In this document: positions 54,128 through 63,612 of the stretch, one piece after another | Position numbering within the stretch: the stretch's first letter is position 1 | Layout: the number at the start of each line of letters is the position of its first letter | Assembly (NCBI RefSeq): GCF_026420145.1 | Contig: NZ_JAPMLV010000001.1 | Coordinates: 1,674,001-1,738,000 of the forward strand | Source of the DNA: Enterobacter pseudoroggenkampii | GTDB lineage: Bacteria; Pseudomonadota; Gammaproteobacteria; Enterobacterales; Enterobacteriaceae | Length of the DNA: 64,000 bases | Direction of reading: 5' to 3' | Program-made: the position numbers and the translations under genes | The notes under the pieces: generated by a model | What the model saw: only the letters and a program-made list of their open reading frames with translations | What the model was told of the DNA's origin: nothing | The model's database searches: none

Positions 54128-54802
54128 TCATGCTTTCATGCGCTCATATTTTGCTTTAAGCAATTCAGCAGGCGTAGGCCCTTTTGGCGTCACTGGTGCT
54201 GCTAACGCGCGCCGTACGGGTGGGATCGGTTTCCCAGCCATTACGCGCTTTTCCCACATAGCAATAATATCTCCAGCCTCATGCTCCAACTCTTTGTGGC
54301 TCAGCTGACCATCCGTTCCGCGGCGCCGCAGTTCGAGGCAAATGTGGTAGTAAACCGGCTTAGGCCATGGATATTGCTCATTACTCGGATACCAGAACAC
54401 GAGCTTGCGCCACTTCCAGTATTCGGCCATAACGTCAGCGACGGTGATCCCCAGCACGCAGCGCCCTTCCCTGCACCACTTGATGAACTGTCCCGGTGAA
54501 GGCAGAAATGGACGCTCCTGGCGACGCACCATGCGCATGCCGGCTTCAACCTGCTCCAGAGTGGTGATCCCGTTTTCTTTGAAGGCCAGCACCCACTGGC
54601 GGCGGATTTCGTCAACGTCTTCCTGGCTGCGATTAACCAGGCTTGCAGGAAACGCGGCGGCCAACTGTACGAATAGCCCGTTGATAATCTGCGCCACCTG
54701 CTGCGTTTGTTCGCGTTCGGTGTACTGCTCAGGCAGGTTGTGCGCCACGCGCCGAGCCTGTTCCCGGTCAAAATTGCGAATGCTCTCGGCTAGGTTTTTC
54801 AT
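54128..54802 (-). CDS. P: Phage replication protein P
   Basis: A 224-residue lambda P-type helicase loader. It shares the central RQERPFLPSPGQFIKWCREG, followed by AEYWKWRKL, with lambdoid P proteins. Its role is to bring host DnaB helicase to the O-bound origin. It overlaps the O-like gene by four bases, as O and P do in lambda. Confidence 0.88.
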   Translation of the reverse strand: MKNLAESIRNFDREQARRVAHNLPEQYTEREQTQQVAQIINGLFVQLAAAFPASLVNRSQEDVDEIRRQWVLAFKENGITTLEQVEAGMRMVRRQERPFLPSPGQFIKWCREGRCVLGITVADVMAEYWKWRKLVFWYPSNEQYPWPKPVYYHICLELRRRGTDGQLSHKELEHEAGDIIAMWEKRVMAGKPIPPVRRALAAPVTPKGPTPAELLKAKYERMKA

Positions 54803-55371
54803 TCCAGCACTCCATCAATCCAGTCGGTGTTATGCAGGTCAATGCCGCCCCGGGATGGCTTTGCCGTTTCGGTTGCACGCAGCCGCTTCGTAGTGAGCTG
54901 ATCCCATTGCTTGCGCAGACTTGAAGGGCTCAGGATGTTGTCTTTCCAGAACTCATCCCGGTTGGCCCACTGGAAGAGGTCACAGATTTCGTAGTGAGTA
55001 CGCTTGTCCTGGACACGCATCAGCCTGATGGTGTTTGCCCATTCAGCCCAGTTGGGTTCGGATAGCGATGCGTTGACAGTGAGAAGCCTGTCGTAAATCC
55101 AGCGTGCGGCCTTAAGGTCGTCAGCGGATCCCCATGATTTACCTGCAGGGGTGTATATCCCGGCGGCTGCTTCTGGATGGCGTGAGAGAAACTTTTGAGT
55201 TTTCTGGTTTCGGGATTCGTCAGAATTCCGAGACGAGGATATTTTAATATTGTTCTTGTTATAGTCTTGGGTGTCTACCGTTTCCGGGAAGGTTTTTCCC
55301 GTTTTCGGTAACACTTTTCCCGATTTCGGGAAGGTTTTTCCCGATTTCGGTTTGTCTAAATATGTGGACAT
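54799..55371 (-). pseudogene. O: Phage replication protein O-like, N-terminus lost
   Basis: About 190 codons corresponding to the C-terminal part of a lambdoid O-type initiator. The first residues carry a repeated heptad-like unit (GKTFPKS, GKVLPKT, GKTFPET) encoded by 21-bp iterons. The N-terminal DNA-binding domain, normally some 100 residues, is missing: at about 55360 the sequence switches to integrase coding on the other strand. The ATG at 55371 is probably fortuitous. The C-terminal region (WAEWANTIRLMR; ICDLFQWANRDEFWKDNILSP) is intact. Confidence 0.78.
55277..55353. repeat. Phage origin iterons inside the O-like gene
   Basis: Three full 21-bp repeats starting at 55277, 55298 and 55319, and a partial one at 55340, share CCGTTTTCGG/CCGATTTCGG and a TTTTT end. 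Tandem repeats within the O gene are where lambda-type phages place their replication origin. Each repeat encodes seven residues, so the protein also repeats. Confidence 0.7.
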
Positions 55372-55800
55372 TCGCAGTTTATACAGGTGTCCGTCATGGA
55401 GAGCTTGCAGCTCTTGCCTGGGAAGATATCGACTGGGAAAAAGGGACGATTCATATACAGCGCAACCTTAATGCGCTAGGAATGTTCGTCCCACCAAAAA
55501 CCGATGCAGGTGATCGAGTTATCACGCTATTAGAGCCAGCACTAGAGGCCTTGAAGGCACAGCGTACACTGACTTCGTTACAGCCCAAAACCGAGATTGT
55601 TTTTCATCACCGTGAGTATGGTGCGATGGAATATCAAAACCTACGATTTGTTTTCATGCCCAGGATGCGCAAGGGCATACAGAAGGCCTACTACTCTTTA
55701 TCGAGTATCGGCTCCAGATTTAACGCAGCTGCAAAACGTGCTGGCATTCGCCGCCGGAATCCGTACCATACGCGGCATACAATTTTTGCCCCTGCTGGCT
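55362..55800 (+). pseudogene. Integrase (tyrosine recombinase) fragment
   Basis: An internal part of a Rac-type tyrosine recombinase. The first catalytic Arg is in YTGVRHGELAAL and the HxxR box is in YHTRHT, but the N-terminal core-binding domain and the C-terminal nucleophile Tyr are absent. After YHTRHT the sequence AATTTTTGCCCCTGCTGGCT looks like the expected ...TTTGCCTGCTGGCT with extra bases in homopolymers, shifting the frame. It is joined to truncated O on the left and runs to the ttcA start on the right. It cannot be active. Confidence 0.85.
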
Positions 55801-55816
55801 CCGAAGGTAGTACTCA

Positions 55817-56752
55817 ATGCAAGAGAATCAAGAGATTAACAAAAAAGAGCAATACAACCTGAACAAACTGCAAAAGCGACTGCGCCGTAACGTGGGCGAA
55901 GCCATTGCAGACTTCAACATGATTGAAGAAGGCGATCGCATCATGGTTTGCCTGTCAGGGGGTAAAGACAGCTACACCATGCTGGAGATCCTGCGTAATC
56001 TTCAGCAAAGTGCGCCGGTGAAATTTTCCCTGGTGGCGGTCAACCTTGATCAGAAGCAGCCGGGTTTCCCGGAACACATTCTGCCGGAATACCTCGAGAA
56101 GCTGGGCGTTGAGTACAAAATCGTCGAAGAAAATACCTACGGTATTGTGAAAGAGAAAATCCCGGAAGGGAAAACCACCTGCTCTCTGTGCTCTCGCCTG
56201 CGCCGCGGCATTCTGTATCGTACCGCGACGGAGCTGGGCGCGACCAAAATTGCGCTGGGCCATCACCGCGACGATATCCTGCAAACGCTGTTCCTCAATA
56301 TGTTCTACGGCGGCAAAATGAAAGGCATGCCGCCTAAACTGATGAGCGATGACGGTAAACACATTGTGATCCGCCCGCTTGCCTACTGTCGTGAAAAAGA
56401 CATTGAGCGTTTTTCTCAGGCTAAAGGGTTCCCGATAATTCCATGTAACCTTTGCGGCTCTCAGCCGAACCTGCAGCGTCAGGTGATTGGCGACATGCTG
56501 CGCGACTGGGATAAGCGTTATCCGGGTCGTATCGAAACCATGTTTAGCGCGATGCAGAACGTTGTCCCTTCCCATCTCGCGGATGTAGAACTGTTCGACT
56601 TCAAAGGCATTAACCATGACTCAGACGTGGTGAATGGCGGCGATCTGGCGTTTGACCGGGAAGATATTCCCATGCAGCCAGCCGGCTGGCAGCCGGAAGA
56701 AGATGACAATCAGTTTGAAGAGTTGCGTCTGAACGTGCTTGAAGTGAAGTAA
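55817..56752 (+). CDS. ttcA: tRNA 2-thiocytidine(32) synthetase TtcA
   Basis: A 311-residue Fe-S tRNA-thiolating enzyme (E. coli TtcA, 311 aa). The PP-loop is [11 protein letters not shown] (about residues 44-54). The two conserved cysteine motifs are CSLC (about 122-125) and, further on, CNLCG near 213. It installs 2-thiocytidine at position 32 of certain tRNAs using ATP and a 4Fe-4S cluster. Its 5' end is the integration site of Rac in E. coli, and prophage remnants lie directly upstream here. The coding frame is intact. Confidence 0.95.
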   Translation: MQENQEINKKEQYNLNKLQKRLRRNVGEAIADFNMIEEGDRIMVCLSGGKDSYTMLEILRNLQQSAPVKFSLVAVNLDQKQPGFPEHILPEYLEKLGVEYKIVEENTYGIVKEKIPEGKTTCSLCSRLRRGILYRTATELGATKIALGHHRDDILQTLFLNMFYGGKMKGMPPKLMSDDGKHIVIRPLAYCREKDIERFSQAKGFPIIPCNLCGSQPNLQRQVIGDMLRDWDKRYPGRIETMFSAMQNVVPSHLADVELFDFKGINHDSDVVNGGDLAFDREDIPMQPAGWQPEEDDNQFEELRLNVLEVK

Positions 56753-56758
56753 GCGATT

Positions 56759-56787
56759 AGCGTCTCAGAAACATCTTCTGAGACGCT
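56759..56787. terminator. Bidirectional hairpin between ttcA and dbpA
   Basis: A perfect 12-bp stem AGCGTCTCAGAA / TTCTGAGACGCT with loop ACATC lies seven bases after ttcA and eight before the dbpA stop. The genes converge on it. Confidence 0.85.
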
Positions 56788-56794
56788 TAATGCT

Positions 56795-58168
56795 TTATTT
56801 CAGCAGACGTACGCGACAGGTTTTACCCTTGATTTTCCCGTTCTGCAGCTGCTTCCATGCCTTATGGGCCACCGCCTGGCGAACCGCTACGTAGACATGC
56901 GCCGGATGAACTGCAATCTTACCGATATCCGCTCCGTCCAGACCCACATCCCCGGTCAGCGCGCCTAATACGTCACCTGGACGCATCTTGGCTTTTTTAC
57001 CGCCATCAATACACAGCGTCGCCATTTCGGCTTCCAGCGGTACCAGGCTGACGCCAACTGGGGCATTCATCCAGTTCAGCTTAATCTGCAGCATCTCAGA
57101 GAGAATATTGGCGCGCTGCGCCTCTTCCGGTGCGCAGAGGCTGATCGCCAGACCGCTGTTTCCTGCACGTGCGGTACGGCCAATACGGTGCACGTGCACT
57201 TCAGGATCCCACGCCAGCTCAAAGTTCACCACCAGCTCAAGGGATTTAATATCCAGACCGCGCGCAGCGACGTCGGTTGCGACAAGAACACGGGCGCTGC
57301 CGTTAGCGAAACGGACCAGCGTCTGATCGCGATCGCGCTGTTCCAGATCGCCATGCAGCGACAGTGCGCTCTGCCCGGCGGCATTGAGGGTATCACAGAC
57401 CGACTGACAGTCTTTTTTGGTATTACAGAACACCACGCAGGAGGCCGGCTGATGCTGGCTCAGCAACTTCTGCAGGAGCGGAATTTTCCCCTGCTGCGAG
57501 GTTTCAAAGAACTGCTGTTCGATAGCGGGCAGCGCATCTACGCTGTCGATTTCAATGGTGAGTGGATTTTTCTGCACGCGGCCACTGATGGCGGCGATAG
57601 CGTCCGGCCAGGTTGCGGAGAACAGCAGCGTCTGGCGATCGGCAGGTGCGAAACGGATCACCTCGTCAATCGCATCGCTGAAGCCCATATCCAGCATCCT
57701 GTCTGCCTCATCCATCACCAGCGTTTGTAACGCATCCAGCGAGACGGTGCCTTTTTGCAGATGATCGAGCAGGCGGCCAGGTGTGGCGACAATAATGTGC
57801 GGCGCATGCTGGAGTGAATCACGCTGCGCGCCGAACGGCTGTCCGCCGCAGAGGGTTAAAATCTTGGTATTGGGCAGGAAACGCGCCAGGCGACGCAGTT
57901 CACCCGCAACCTGATCTGCCAGTTCGCGGGTCGGGCACAGCACCAGAGACTGGGTCTGAAAAAGCGCCGCATCGATATGCTGCAACAGGCCGAGGCCGAA
58001 TGCCGCCGTTTTCCCGCTGCCCGTTTTCGCCTGTACGCGCACGTCACGGCCCTCGAGGATGGCAGGCAACGCGGCCGCCTGAACAGGCGTCATCGTGAGG
58101 TATCCCAGCTCGTTGAGGTTATCGAGCTGGGCAGCGGGCAAAACATTCAGGGTAGAAAAAGCGGTCAC
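56795..58168 (-). CDS. dbpA: ATP-dependent RNA helicase DbpA
   Basis: A 457-residue DEAD-box helicase (E. coli DbpA, 457 aa). Motif Q (TPVQAAALPAIL), motif I AKTGSGKTAA (about 46-55), DEAD (about 153-156), SAT (about 184) and motif VI HRIGRTARAG are all present. The C-terminal domain (about 385-457; GKKAKMRPGDVLGALTGDVGL) is the DbpA RNA-binding domain specific for helix 92 of 23S rRNA. It acts in 50S subunit assembly. Confidence 0.95.
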   Translation of the reverse strand: MTAFSTLNVLPAAQLDNLNELGYLTMTPVQAAALPAILEGRDVRVQAKTGSGKTAAFGLGLLQHIDAALFQTQSLVLCPTRELADQVAGELRRLARFLPNTKILTLCGGQPFGAQRDSLQHAPHIIVATPGRLLDHLQKGTVSLDALQTLVMDEADRMLDMGFSDAIDEVIRFAPADRQTLLFSATWPDAIAAISGRVQKNPLTIEIDSVDALPAIEQQFFETSQQGKIPLLQKLLSQHQPASCVVFCNTKKDCQSVCDTLNAAGQSALSLHGDLEQRDRDQTLVRFANGSARVLVATDVAARGLDIKSLELVVNFELAWDPEVHVHRIGRTARAGNSGLAISLCAPEEAQRANILSEMLQIKLNWMNAPVGVSLVPLEAEMATLCIDGGKKAKMRPGDVLGALTGDVGLDGADIGKIAVHPAHVYVAVRQAVAHKAWKQLQNGKIKGKTCRVRLLK

Positions 58169-58195
58169 AATAGTCTCTCGTGGTCATCTTTGCAG

Positions 58196-58378
58196 TCAGA
58201 TGGCGCGTATCCTCGCAGATCTCGCGGTTCGATGCGACAATTTAATCGGTTCTTCATCGGGCGGCGGGTCGGGCATTGGCTGTGGGCGCGGGATGGGATC
58301 GGGCATGGGCACCGGATCGCTGGGGATAGGATCGGATTGACGCGATTGTTGCAGTAGCAGAGCGTTCAGGATGCTCAT
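58196..58378 (-). CDS. Small Pro/Asp-rich protein between fnrS and dbpA
   Basis: A 60-residue ORF with GGAGG upstream of ATG 58378. It begins SILNALLLQQSRQ and has a Pro-rich middle (DPIPSDPVPMPDPIPRPQP) and a basic C-terminus. It ends 27 bases upstream of dbpA on the same strand. The good ribosome site and biased composition support translation, but the function is unknown to me. Confidence 0.55.
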   Translation of the reverse strand: MSILNALLLQQSRQSDPIPSDPVPMPDPIPRPQPMPDPPPDEEPIKLSHRTARSARIRAI

Positions 58379-58436
58379 CATTCCCTCCAGAATTTACTGT
58401 CGTCCCTTTTAGGGTAGACGTTGAGAATCAGGAGGC

Positions 58437-58556
58437 AAAAAAAAGCCGACTATGAAGTCGGCGTCGTACGAATCAATTGTGCTATGCAGTAATTCAAAAA
58501 AGGAAGTAAGACAATATGGAGCGCAACGCCCATCGCTTGACGTTGCATTCACCTGC
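58437..58556 (-). ncRNA. fnrS: Anaerobically induced small RNA FnrS
   Basis: The - strand reads GCAGGTGAATGCAACGTCAA at the 5' end and ends in a GCCGACTTCATAGTCGGC hairpin with eight Ts. It is nearly identical to E. coli FnrS through the body (including GATGGGCGTTGCGCTCC and CTTACTTCCTTTTTTGAA) and lies at the same locus between dbpA and zntB. Hfq-dependent FnrS represses aerobic-metabolism mRNAs such as sodB, maeA and gpmA when oxygen is low. An FNR box sits at the expected distance upstream. Confidence 0.96.
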
Positions 58557-58591
58557 GGGAGTAATATTGCACCTTACGGGGTAGATGTTTA

Positions 58592-58605
58592 TTGACTTCG
58601 CTCAA
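58592..58605 (-). promoter_or_regulatory. FNR-binding site of fnrS
   Basis: TTGAGCGAAGTCAA on the - strand matches the FNR/CRP-type dyad TTGA-N6-TCAA, centred about 42 bases upstream of the predicted FnrS start, the class II activation position. An AATATT -10-like sequence lies between. Confidence 0.85.
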
Positions 58606-58651
58606 TTAAAAGAGCGTTTTGATCCCGGTAAAAGCTGGAAAAAGCGTAAAT

Positions 58652-59635
58652 TTACAGCCATTTACTACGATGCAACCACCATGCAACACCGCCTATCAAA
58701 ACAACTAACATGACGCAAAACGCGGTAAAACCATAGCGATAGGCATTGCCCGGGATACCGCCCAGGTTTACGCCAAACAGCCCGGTAAGAAACGTGCTGG
58801 GCAAAAAGACCATCGCCATCAGGGACATCGTGTAGGTTCTTCTCGCCAGCGACTCCTGCATCACCTGCGCGATCTCGTCCGCCATCACCGCCGTTCTGGC
58901 AATACAGGAATCAATCTCGTCCAGCCCGCGCCCCAGCCTGTCAGCAATATCCTGCATTCTGCGTCGCTGATCGTCATTCATCCAGGCAAGTCTTTCGCTG
59001 GCCAGACGCGCGTACACGTCGCGCTGCGGCGTCATATAGCGGCGCATCACAATTAGCTGCTTACGCAACAGGGCCAGAAAACCGCGCGGCGGGATCTGCT
59101 GATCGAGCAGGTTATCTTCCAGGTCGATGATTTTGTCGTGCAGTTCTTCGATAAATTCGCTCGCGTGATCGGTAAGCGCGTCACAGACGTCCACCAGCCA
59201 GCTGCCGCAGTCGATCGGCCCGGTGCCCTCTTTCAGATCGTTTACGATGTCATCCAGCGCCAGGACTTTACGCTGTCGGGTGGAGACAATCAGTCCATCG
59301 TCCATATATACCCGCATCGCAACCAGCTGGTCCGGACGTTCATCCGTGCTGCCGTTAATGCAGCGCAGGGTGATCAGCGTACCGTCCCCCATTCGGCTCA
59401 CGCGCGGCCGCAGGCTTTCACCCGCCAGCGCATCGCGCACGTTATTTGGCAAGAGCGGGGTCGAAGCGAGCCAGTCAGCGCTGTCCGGGTGGGTATAGTT
59501 CAGATGTAGCCAGCAGGGATGCGCACTGTCGATCACATCATTATCTTCCAGCGGTCGCGCACCGCCGCGGCCGTCCAGCACCCACGCAAAAACTGCGTCA
59601 GGAACGTTAAGTTCAGATCCTTTAATGCTTTCCAC
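58652..59635 (-). CDS. zntB: Zinc transporter ZntB
   Basis: A 327-residue CorA-family (2-TM-GxN) transporter, identical in length to E. coli ZntB. A large cytosolic N-terminal domain (about 1-265) is followed by two spans (about 270-290 and 302-320). The pore motif is GVN in [10 protein letters not shown] (about residue 290). It moves zinc across the inner membrane; recent work favours proton-coupled import. Confidence 0.95.
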   Translation of the reverse strand: MESIKGSELNVPDAVFAWVLDGRGGARPLEDNDVIDSAHPCWLHLNYTHPDSADWLASTPLLPNNVRDALAGESLRPRVSRMGDGTLITLRCINGSTDERPDQLVAMRVYMDDGLIVSTRQRKVLALDDIVNDLKEGTGPIDCGSWLVDVCDALTDHASEFIEELHDKIIDLEDNLLDQQIPPRGFLALLRKQLIVMRRYMTPQRDVYARLASERLAWMNDDQRRRMQDIADRLGRGLDEIDSCIARTAVMADEIAQVMQESLARRTYTMSLMAMVFLPSTFLTGLFGVNLGGIPGNAYRYGFTAFCVMLVVLIGGVAWWLHRSKWL

Positions 59636-59755
59636 AGCGCCTCCACCTTTTAAGCTCTTTTGGTGTCAGTCTAGCGTCCATCGGGGGTTAAGCAACAACT
59701 ATGTCTCCCATCGCGCTGATATCGTTCAGGAAATGTACATGCTGGCCAGAGGCGT

Positions 59756-59781
59756 AAAAAAAAGCCTGGCATGCCAGGCTT
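59756..59781 (-). terminator. Intrinsic terminator of the chemoreceptor gene
   Basis: The palindrome AGCCTGGC-AT-GCCAGGCT is followed on the - strand by eight Ts, about 11 bases beyond the stop. Confidence 0.85.
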
Positions 59782-59791
59782 TGAGATTCAG

Positions 59792-60934
59792 TCAGAGTGA
59801 GTGCTCTGGCCGCTGGAAGAAGGATGCCGAGCCGCCTGGTAATGAGGAAGAAGAGCCCTGGTCAAGTCTGAAATTACGCGTGCGGGCCTGCAGCTCAATG
59901 ACCTGATTGCGCAGGACATCAGAGGATCCGTTGAGTTCCTCAGCCATCGCCACGTTGCTTTGCGTGACCCGCTCCAGCTCCGAAAGCGCCAGCGTGATCT
60001 GAGAAATGCCTTTTTCCTGCTCTGACGTCGACGCGGAAATGTCGTCCATCAAGCGACTGACATTCCCAGAGCCCGTCACGATTTCATGCATATTCTTCTC
60101 TGCCTGCGACACAACGGTAGCGCCCTGCGTGACGTTACTGCTGGTGACTTCAATCAGCGCTTTGATATTCTTCGCGGCCTCTGCGCTGCGGTGTGCCAGA
60201 TTTCTTACCTCTTCCGCAACGACAGAAAAACCTTTTCCATGATCGCCTGCCCTTGCCGCCTCAACGGCCGCGTTGAGCGCCAGAATATTGGTCTGGAACG
60301 CAATGCCGTCAATCAACGAAATAATCTCCGTCATCTGCTGGGCGCATTCGGTAATGGACTGCATATTGTTGGCGACCTGCCCCATCAGCTCCCCGCCCTT
60401 GCGCGCCTGCAGCGTCGCCACATTAGCCTGTTCGCTCGCCAGGCGGGTGTTATCGGCATTGTTTTTAGTACTCGCCGCCATTTGCTCCATGCTGGCTGCG
60501 GTTTGCACTAAAGACGCAGACTGCTGCTCGGTTTTCACCGAAAGCTGAGCGCTACGTGCCGAGAGTTGATCCGATAAGGTCATCGCGGTCTGCGACGACG
60601 CCCTGATCTCGCGCACCAGCGTCGCAATGTTGCCGGAGAGGCTGTTTATCCCCGGGATGAGTCGGCCGGCACAGTTATTGCCAAATTCAGGGATAGAGAC
60701 ACCAAGATTACCTGCTGTCACCTCTTCAATACTCTTCTTCACCGTATTGATCGGCGTCACAAGATACTTCGTCATATAGACCCAGAGCAAAAATAGCGCA
60801 ATGAAGTTGATGACATTAAGCGAAATAAAGAGAGAAGGATTGCTGGAAAATAGAACAACGACACCTGCATTCACCAAAAAAAGAGATAAAAGGAACCCAA
60901 TAATAAAGGTCCTGACACTAATATTTTTTAGCAT
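59792..60934 (-). CDS. Methyl-accepting chemotaxis protein without a periplasmic sensor domain
   Basis: A 380-residue chemoreceptor. Two spans (about 8-28 and 34-54) are separated by only a few periplasmic residues (SSNPSLF); a HAMP-like linker (about 55-110) and a full signalling domain follow, with the hairpin tip containing AFQTNILALNAAVEAARAG and EEVRNLAHRSAEAA. The usual 150-residue ligand domain is absent and the C-terminus lacks the NWETF-type CheR/CheB pentapeptide. It may sense a membrane or energy state, or act through a partner. Start set at ATG 60934. Confidence 0.85.
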   Translation of the reverse strand: MLKNISVRTFIIGFLLSLFLVNAGVVVLFSSNPSLFISLNVINFIALFLLWVYMTKYLVTPINTVKKSIEEVTAGNLGVSIPEFGNNCAGRLIPGINSLSGNIATLVREIRASSQTAMTLSDQLSARSAQLSVKTEQQSASLVQTAASMEQMAASTKNNADNTRLASEQANVATLQARKGGELMGQVANNMQSITECAQQMTEIISLIDGIAFQTNILALNAAVEAARAGDHGKGFSVVAEEVRNLAHRSAEAAKNIKALIEVTSSNVTQGATVVSQAEKNMHEIVTGSGNVSRLMDDISASTSEQEKGISQITLALSELERVTQSNVAMAEELNGSSDVLRNQVIELQARTRNFRLDQGSSSSLPGGSASFFQRPEHSL

Positions 60935-61390
60935 GATAATACCCACGTTTTATATTTTGGTCGGCATTAAGACTTATAGCATTGGCTCAGACGTTTTTCC
61001 TCGCAAACTTCACGGGTTTGTTTTTTCGCCGTTAGCATCCTGAGATTTGTCTTAAGTCAGACAAAAAGAGTGTATTAGTGAAAATGTTATGCGCAGGATG
61101 CTGTGATACTGGTCTCTCGCCATCTTAAGCGATAGTATCGCCCGCGGTGAGACGATACGATCGCCCTCATATTTAAGGAGCTTTGCTACTTTTATCCGTT
61201 TTTGTTTAGCAATGCTTAATACATTAACAATGGAATATATTTTATATTCTTAATAAGTTTTAGAGTATTAATATGACTGGTCATTTTTCACGATAAATAA
61301 CTAATATGGTTTGAATGCGCATGTTCGTTGCCCGATAAAGATGTACCCGGCAGGCGAAATCGGTAACCCTCTCAGGCGTGGGATTGCATA
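60935..61390. other. 456-bp intergenic region, divergent promoters
   Basis: Between the chemoreceptor (- strand) and the MHYT protein (+ strand). It is AT-rich around 61190-61300 and has a GCGATAGTATCGC dyad at 61129-61141. No ORF or RNA gene is evident. Confidence 0.5.
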
Positions 61391-63520
61391 ATGCTCAATA
61401 TATCGTGGGACCCTGTGTTAATCGCTATCTCTTATCTGGTGGCGTTTATCGCCTCCTTTGTGGCGCTGGACAGCGCCGGAAAGATCCCCCTTTCCAGCCG
61501 AAAGGCTGCCCTGTTCTGGCGCATTGCCGGTGGGGTTACGCTGGGCATTGGCATTTGGTCGATGCACTTTATCGGCATGCTGTCGATGCAAATGCCCATG
61601 ATGATGAGCTACGACCTCTGGTTAACCCTTGCTTCACTGGGCGCCGCGGTGGTTGCATCGACCACGTCTCTGAACATTGCCGTCGTGGGCAAAAAACGTT
61701 CTTCCTTTCGACTGATCCTCGCCACGGCTATCCTGAGCGCTGGCGTGGTGTCTATGCACTACATCGGTATGGCGGCCCTGATGCTGGATGGCAGCATCAT
61801 CTGGGATCGCCGTATTGTGGGGTTGTCCGTGGTCATTGCCGTGGTGGCTTCCGGCACGGCGCTGTGGCTGGCTTTCCGTCTGCGAGATAAACACAAAGGC
61901 GTCTTTATCGATCGTCTTCTCGCGGCCCTGGTCATGGCCGCCGCCATTTGTGCGATGCACTATACCGGCATGAGTGCCGCGCATTACCCGGAAATGTCGC
62001 ATACCCTCCCCGGCGGGATCGGCGAACTGGGGTTATCCATCTGGGTTTCGGTCACCACGCTCTGCCTGCTTGGCGTGATGTTAATTATTTCCCTTGTCGA
62101 TTCTCACCGACGCACCGGCCGGCTGACGGACAATCTGCGGCAGCTCAATCGGCAGCTTGAGCTACAGGCGCGCTTTGACGCGCTCACCGGACTCGCGAAT
62201 CGCCACCAGATGGATCTCCGCATGCAGGACTGCCTGCGCAGCGCGTTGCTGAGTAACAGGCAATTTGCCGTCATTTTCCTGAACGTCGATCATTTCAAAC
62301 GCGTCAACGATACCTGGGGTCACAGCGTCGGCGATGAGTTATTGATCACCGTCGCACAGCGCATCACGGCCCGACTCACGCGTGAGATGACCCTGGCAAG
62401 ACTGGGAGGAGACGCCTTTATCCTGCTGGTGCCGGAATGTGATGACGACAAGCTCAACGCCCTGCTCACTTCACTGCTCGGGGATGTACGACGCCCTCTG
62501 TCTGTTTGCGGACATACGTTGAGCACGACGATCAGCGCGGGCGTCAGCCTCTATCCTCAGGATGGCGAAACGCTGCACGAGCTCAAACTTAAGGCGGATG
62601 CAGCCTTACATCATGTCAAAGACGATGGGCGCAACGGCTGGGCGATTTATCAGTCCGAGATGTCAACAGCGATCCCAGCGAAACCCGGTTTCCTGCAGGA
62701 ACTTTCTCAGGCGCTTGAACGCGATCAGTTTGAACTGTGGTACCAGCCCACCTGGCATGCGGGAGAGAAAACCATTCATGGTTTTGAAGCCCTTCTGCGA
62801 TGGCGGCATCCTGAGCAAGGCGTTGTGCTGCCTGGTCTGTTTATCCCCTCGCTCGAACAAACCGGCTTAATTATCCCGGTGGGCAACTGGGCCATTGAAG
62901 CGGCATGCCGGCAGCTGCATTTCTGGACTGAACAAGGGTTCAGCCAGTGGACGTTGTCGCTCAACCTATCCCCCGTCCAGTTCGAACAGCCGGACATTTT
63001 CCCTATCATCTCGTCGATGCTGGAAAAATATAACCTGTCTCCGTCCCGGCTGATCCTTGAGGTAACGGAGAGCACCGCGCTTAAAAATCTCGACCGCAGC
63101 ATTGAGTTGCTCAATACGTTTAATCACGCAGGGATCACCGTCTCGATTGATGATTTCGGTACGGGCTATTCCAACCTGCTGATGCTGAGCGTGCTTCCGG
63201 CTAAAGAACTTAAGATCGACAGAAGCTTCGTAACCTCGATGCTGGAAAATGAAAAAAGCTACAAGCTGGTTGAAACCATCATCAGTATCGCCCGGACCAT
63301 GGAAATGAATGTGGTGGCAGAAGGGATCGAAACGGAAGAACAGCAGGCGGTCCTCACCCGTCTCGGCTGCGATTATCTGCAGGGGTACCTTTTCTCCCGC
63401 CCCTTACCTGCCGAACAGGTACCGTGGCTGCTGCTGCAGATAAACTCCGACAAACAAATTATACCAATTGGTAAAATTCATTCGGAAAACGCATTTGCTT
63501 CACAAAAAAATCATGCCTGA
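61391..63520 (+). CDS. MHYT-GGDEF-EAL membrane protein, probable c-di-GMP phosphodiesterase
   Basis: A 709-residue protein with seven membrane spans at the N-terminus carrying three MHYT motifs (MHFIGM, MHYIGM, MHYTGM), proposed to bind copper and sense diatomic gases. The GGDEF domain (about 255-410) has GGDAF at 339-343, losing the acidic fourth residue, so cyclase activity is doubtful. The EAL domain (about 440-690) keeps EALLR at 466, LNLSPVQF, LEVTEST, DDFGTGYSN, KIDRSF and AEGIETEEQ, consistent with active hydrolysis. It is immediately upstream of dgcM, 92 bases apart, on the same strand. Confidence 0.88.
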   Translation: MLNISWDPVLIAISYLVAFIASFVALDSAGKIPLSSRKAALFWRIAGGVTLGIGIWSMHFIGMLSMQMPMMMSYDLWLTLASLGAAVVASTTSLNIAVVGKKRSSFRLILATAILSAGVVSMHYIGMAALMLDGSIIWDRRIVGLSVVIAVVASGTALWLAFRLRDKHKGVFIDRLLAALVMAAAICAMHYTGMSAAHYPEMSHTLPGGIGELGLSIWVSVTTLCLLGVMLIISLVDSHRRTGRLTDNLRQLNRQLELQARFDALTGLANRHQMDLRMQDCLRSALLSNRQFAVIFLNVDHFKRVNDTWGHSVGDELLITVAQRITARLTREMTLARLGGDAFILLVPECDDDKLNALLTSLLGDVRRPLSVCGHTLSTTISAGVSLYPQDGETLHELKLKADAALHHVKDDGRNGWAIYQSEMSTAIPAKPGFLQELSQALERDQFELWYQPTWHAGEKTIHGFEALLRWRHPEQGVVLPGLFIPSLEQTGLIIPVGNWAIEAACRQLHFWTEQGFSQWTLSLNLSPVQFEQPDIFPIISSMLEKYNLSPSRLILEVTESTALKNLDRSIELLNTFNHAGITVSIDDFGTGYSNLLMLSVLPAKELKIDRSFVTSMLENEKSYKLVETIISIARTMEMNVVAEGIETEEQQAVLTRLGCDYLQGYLFSRPLPAEQVPWLLLQINSDKQIIPIGKIHSENAFASQKNHA

Positions 63521-63612
63521 CGGGATGAAGTGGAGTATGTTTCAAAGCAGTACACGCGAGTCAATTCTGTCATACATGTCAGCCACAGTGTGCCAATGAA
63601 CAGGAAATGCCT

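Noticed and set aside
60940..61000. Sigma-28 flagellar promoter for the chemoreceptor
   Set aside because: A GCCGACCA -10-like element is present, but the TAAG element lies too close to it; the spacing does not fit the consensus.
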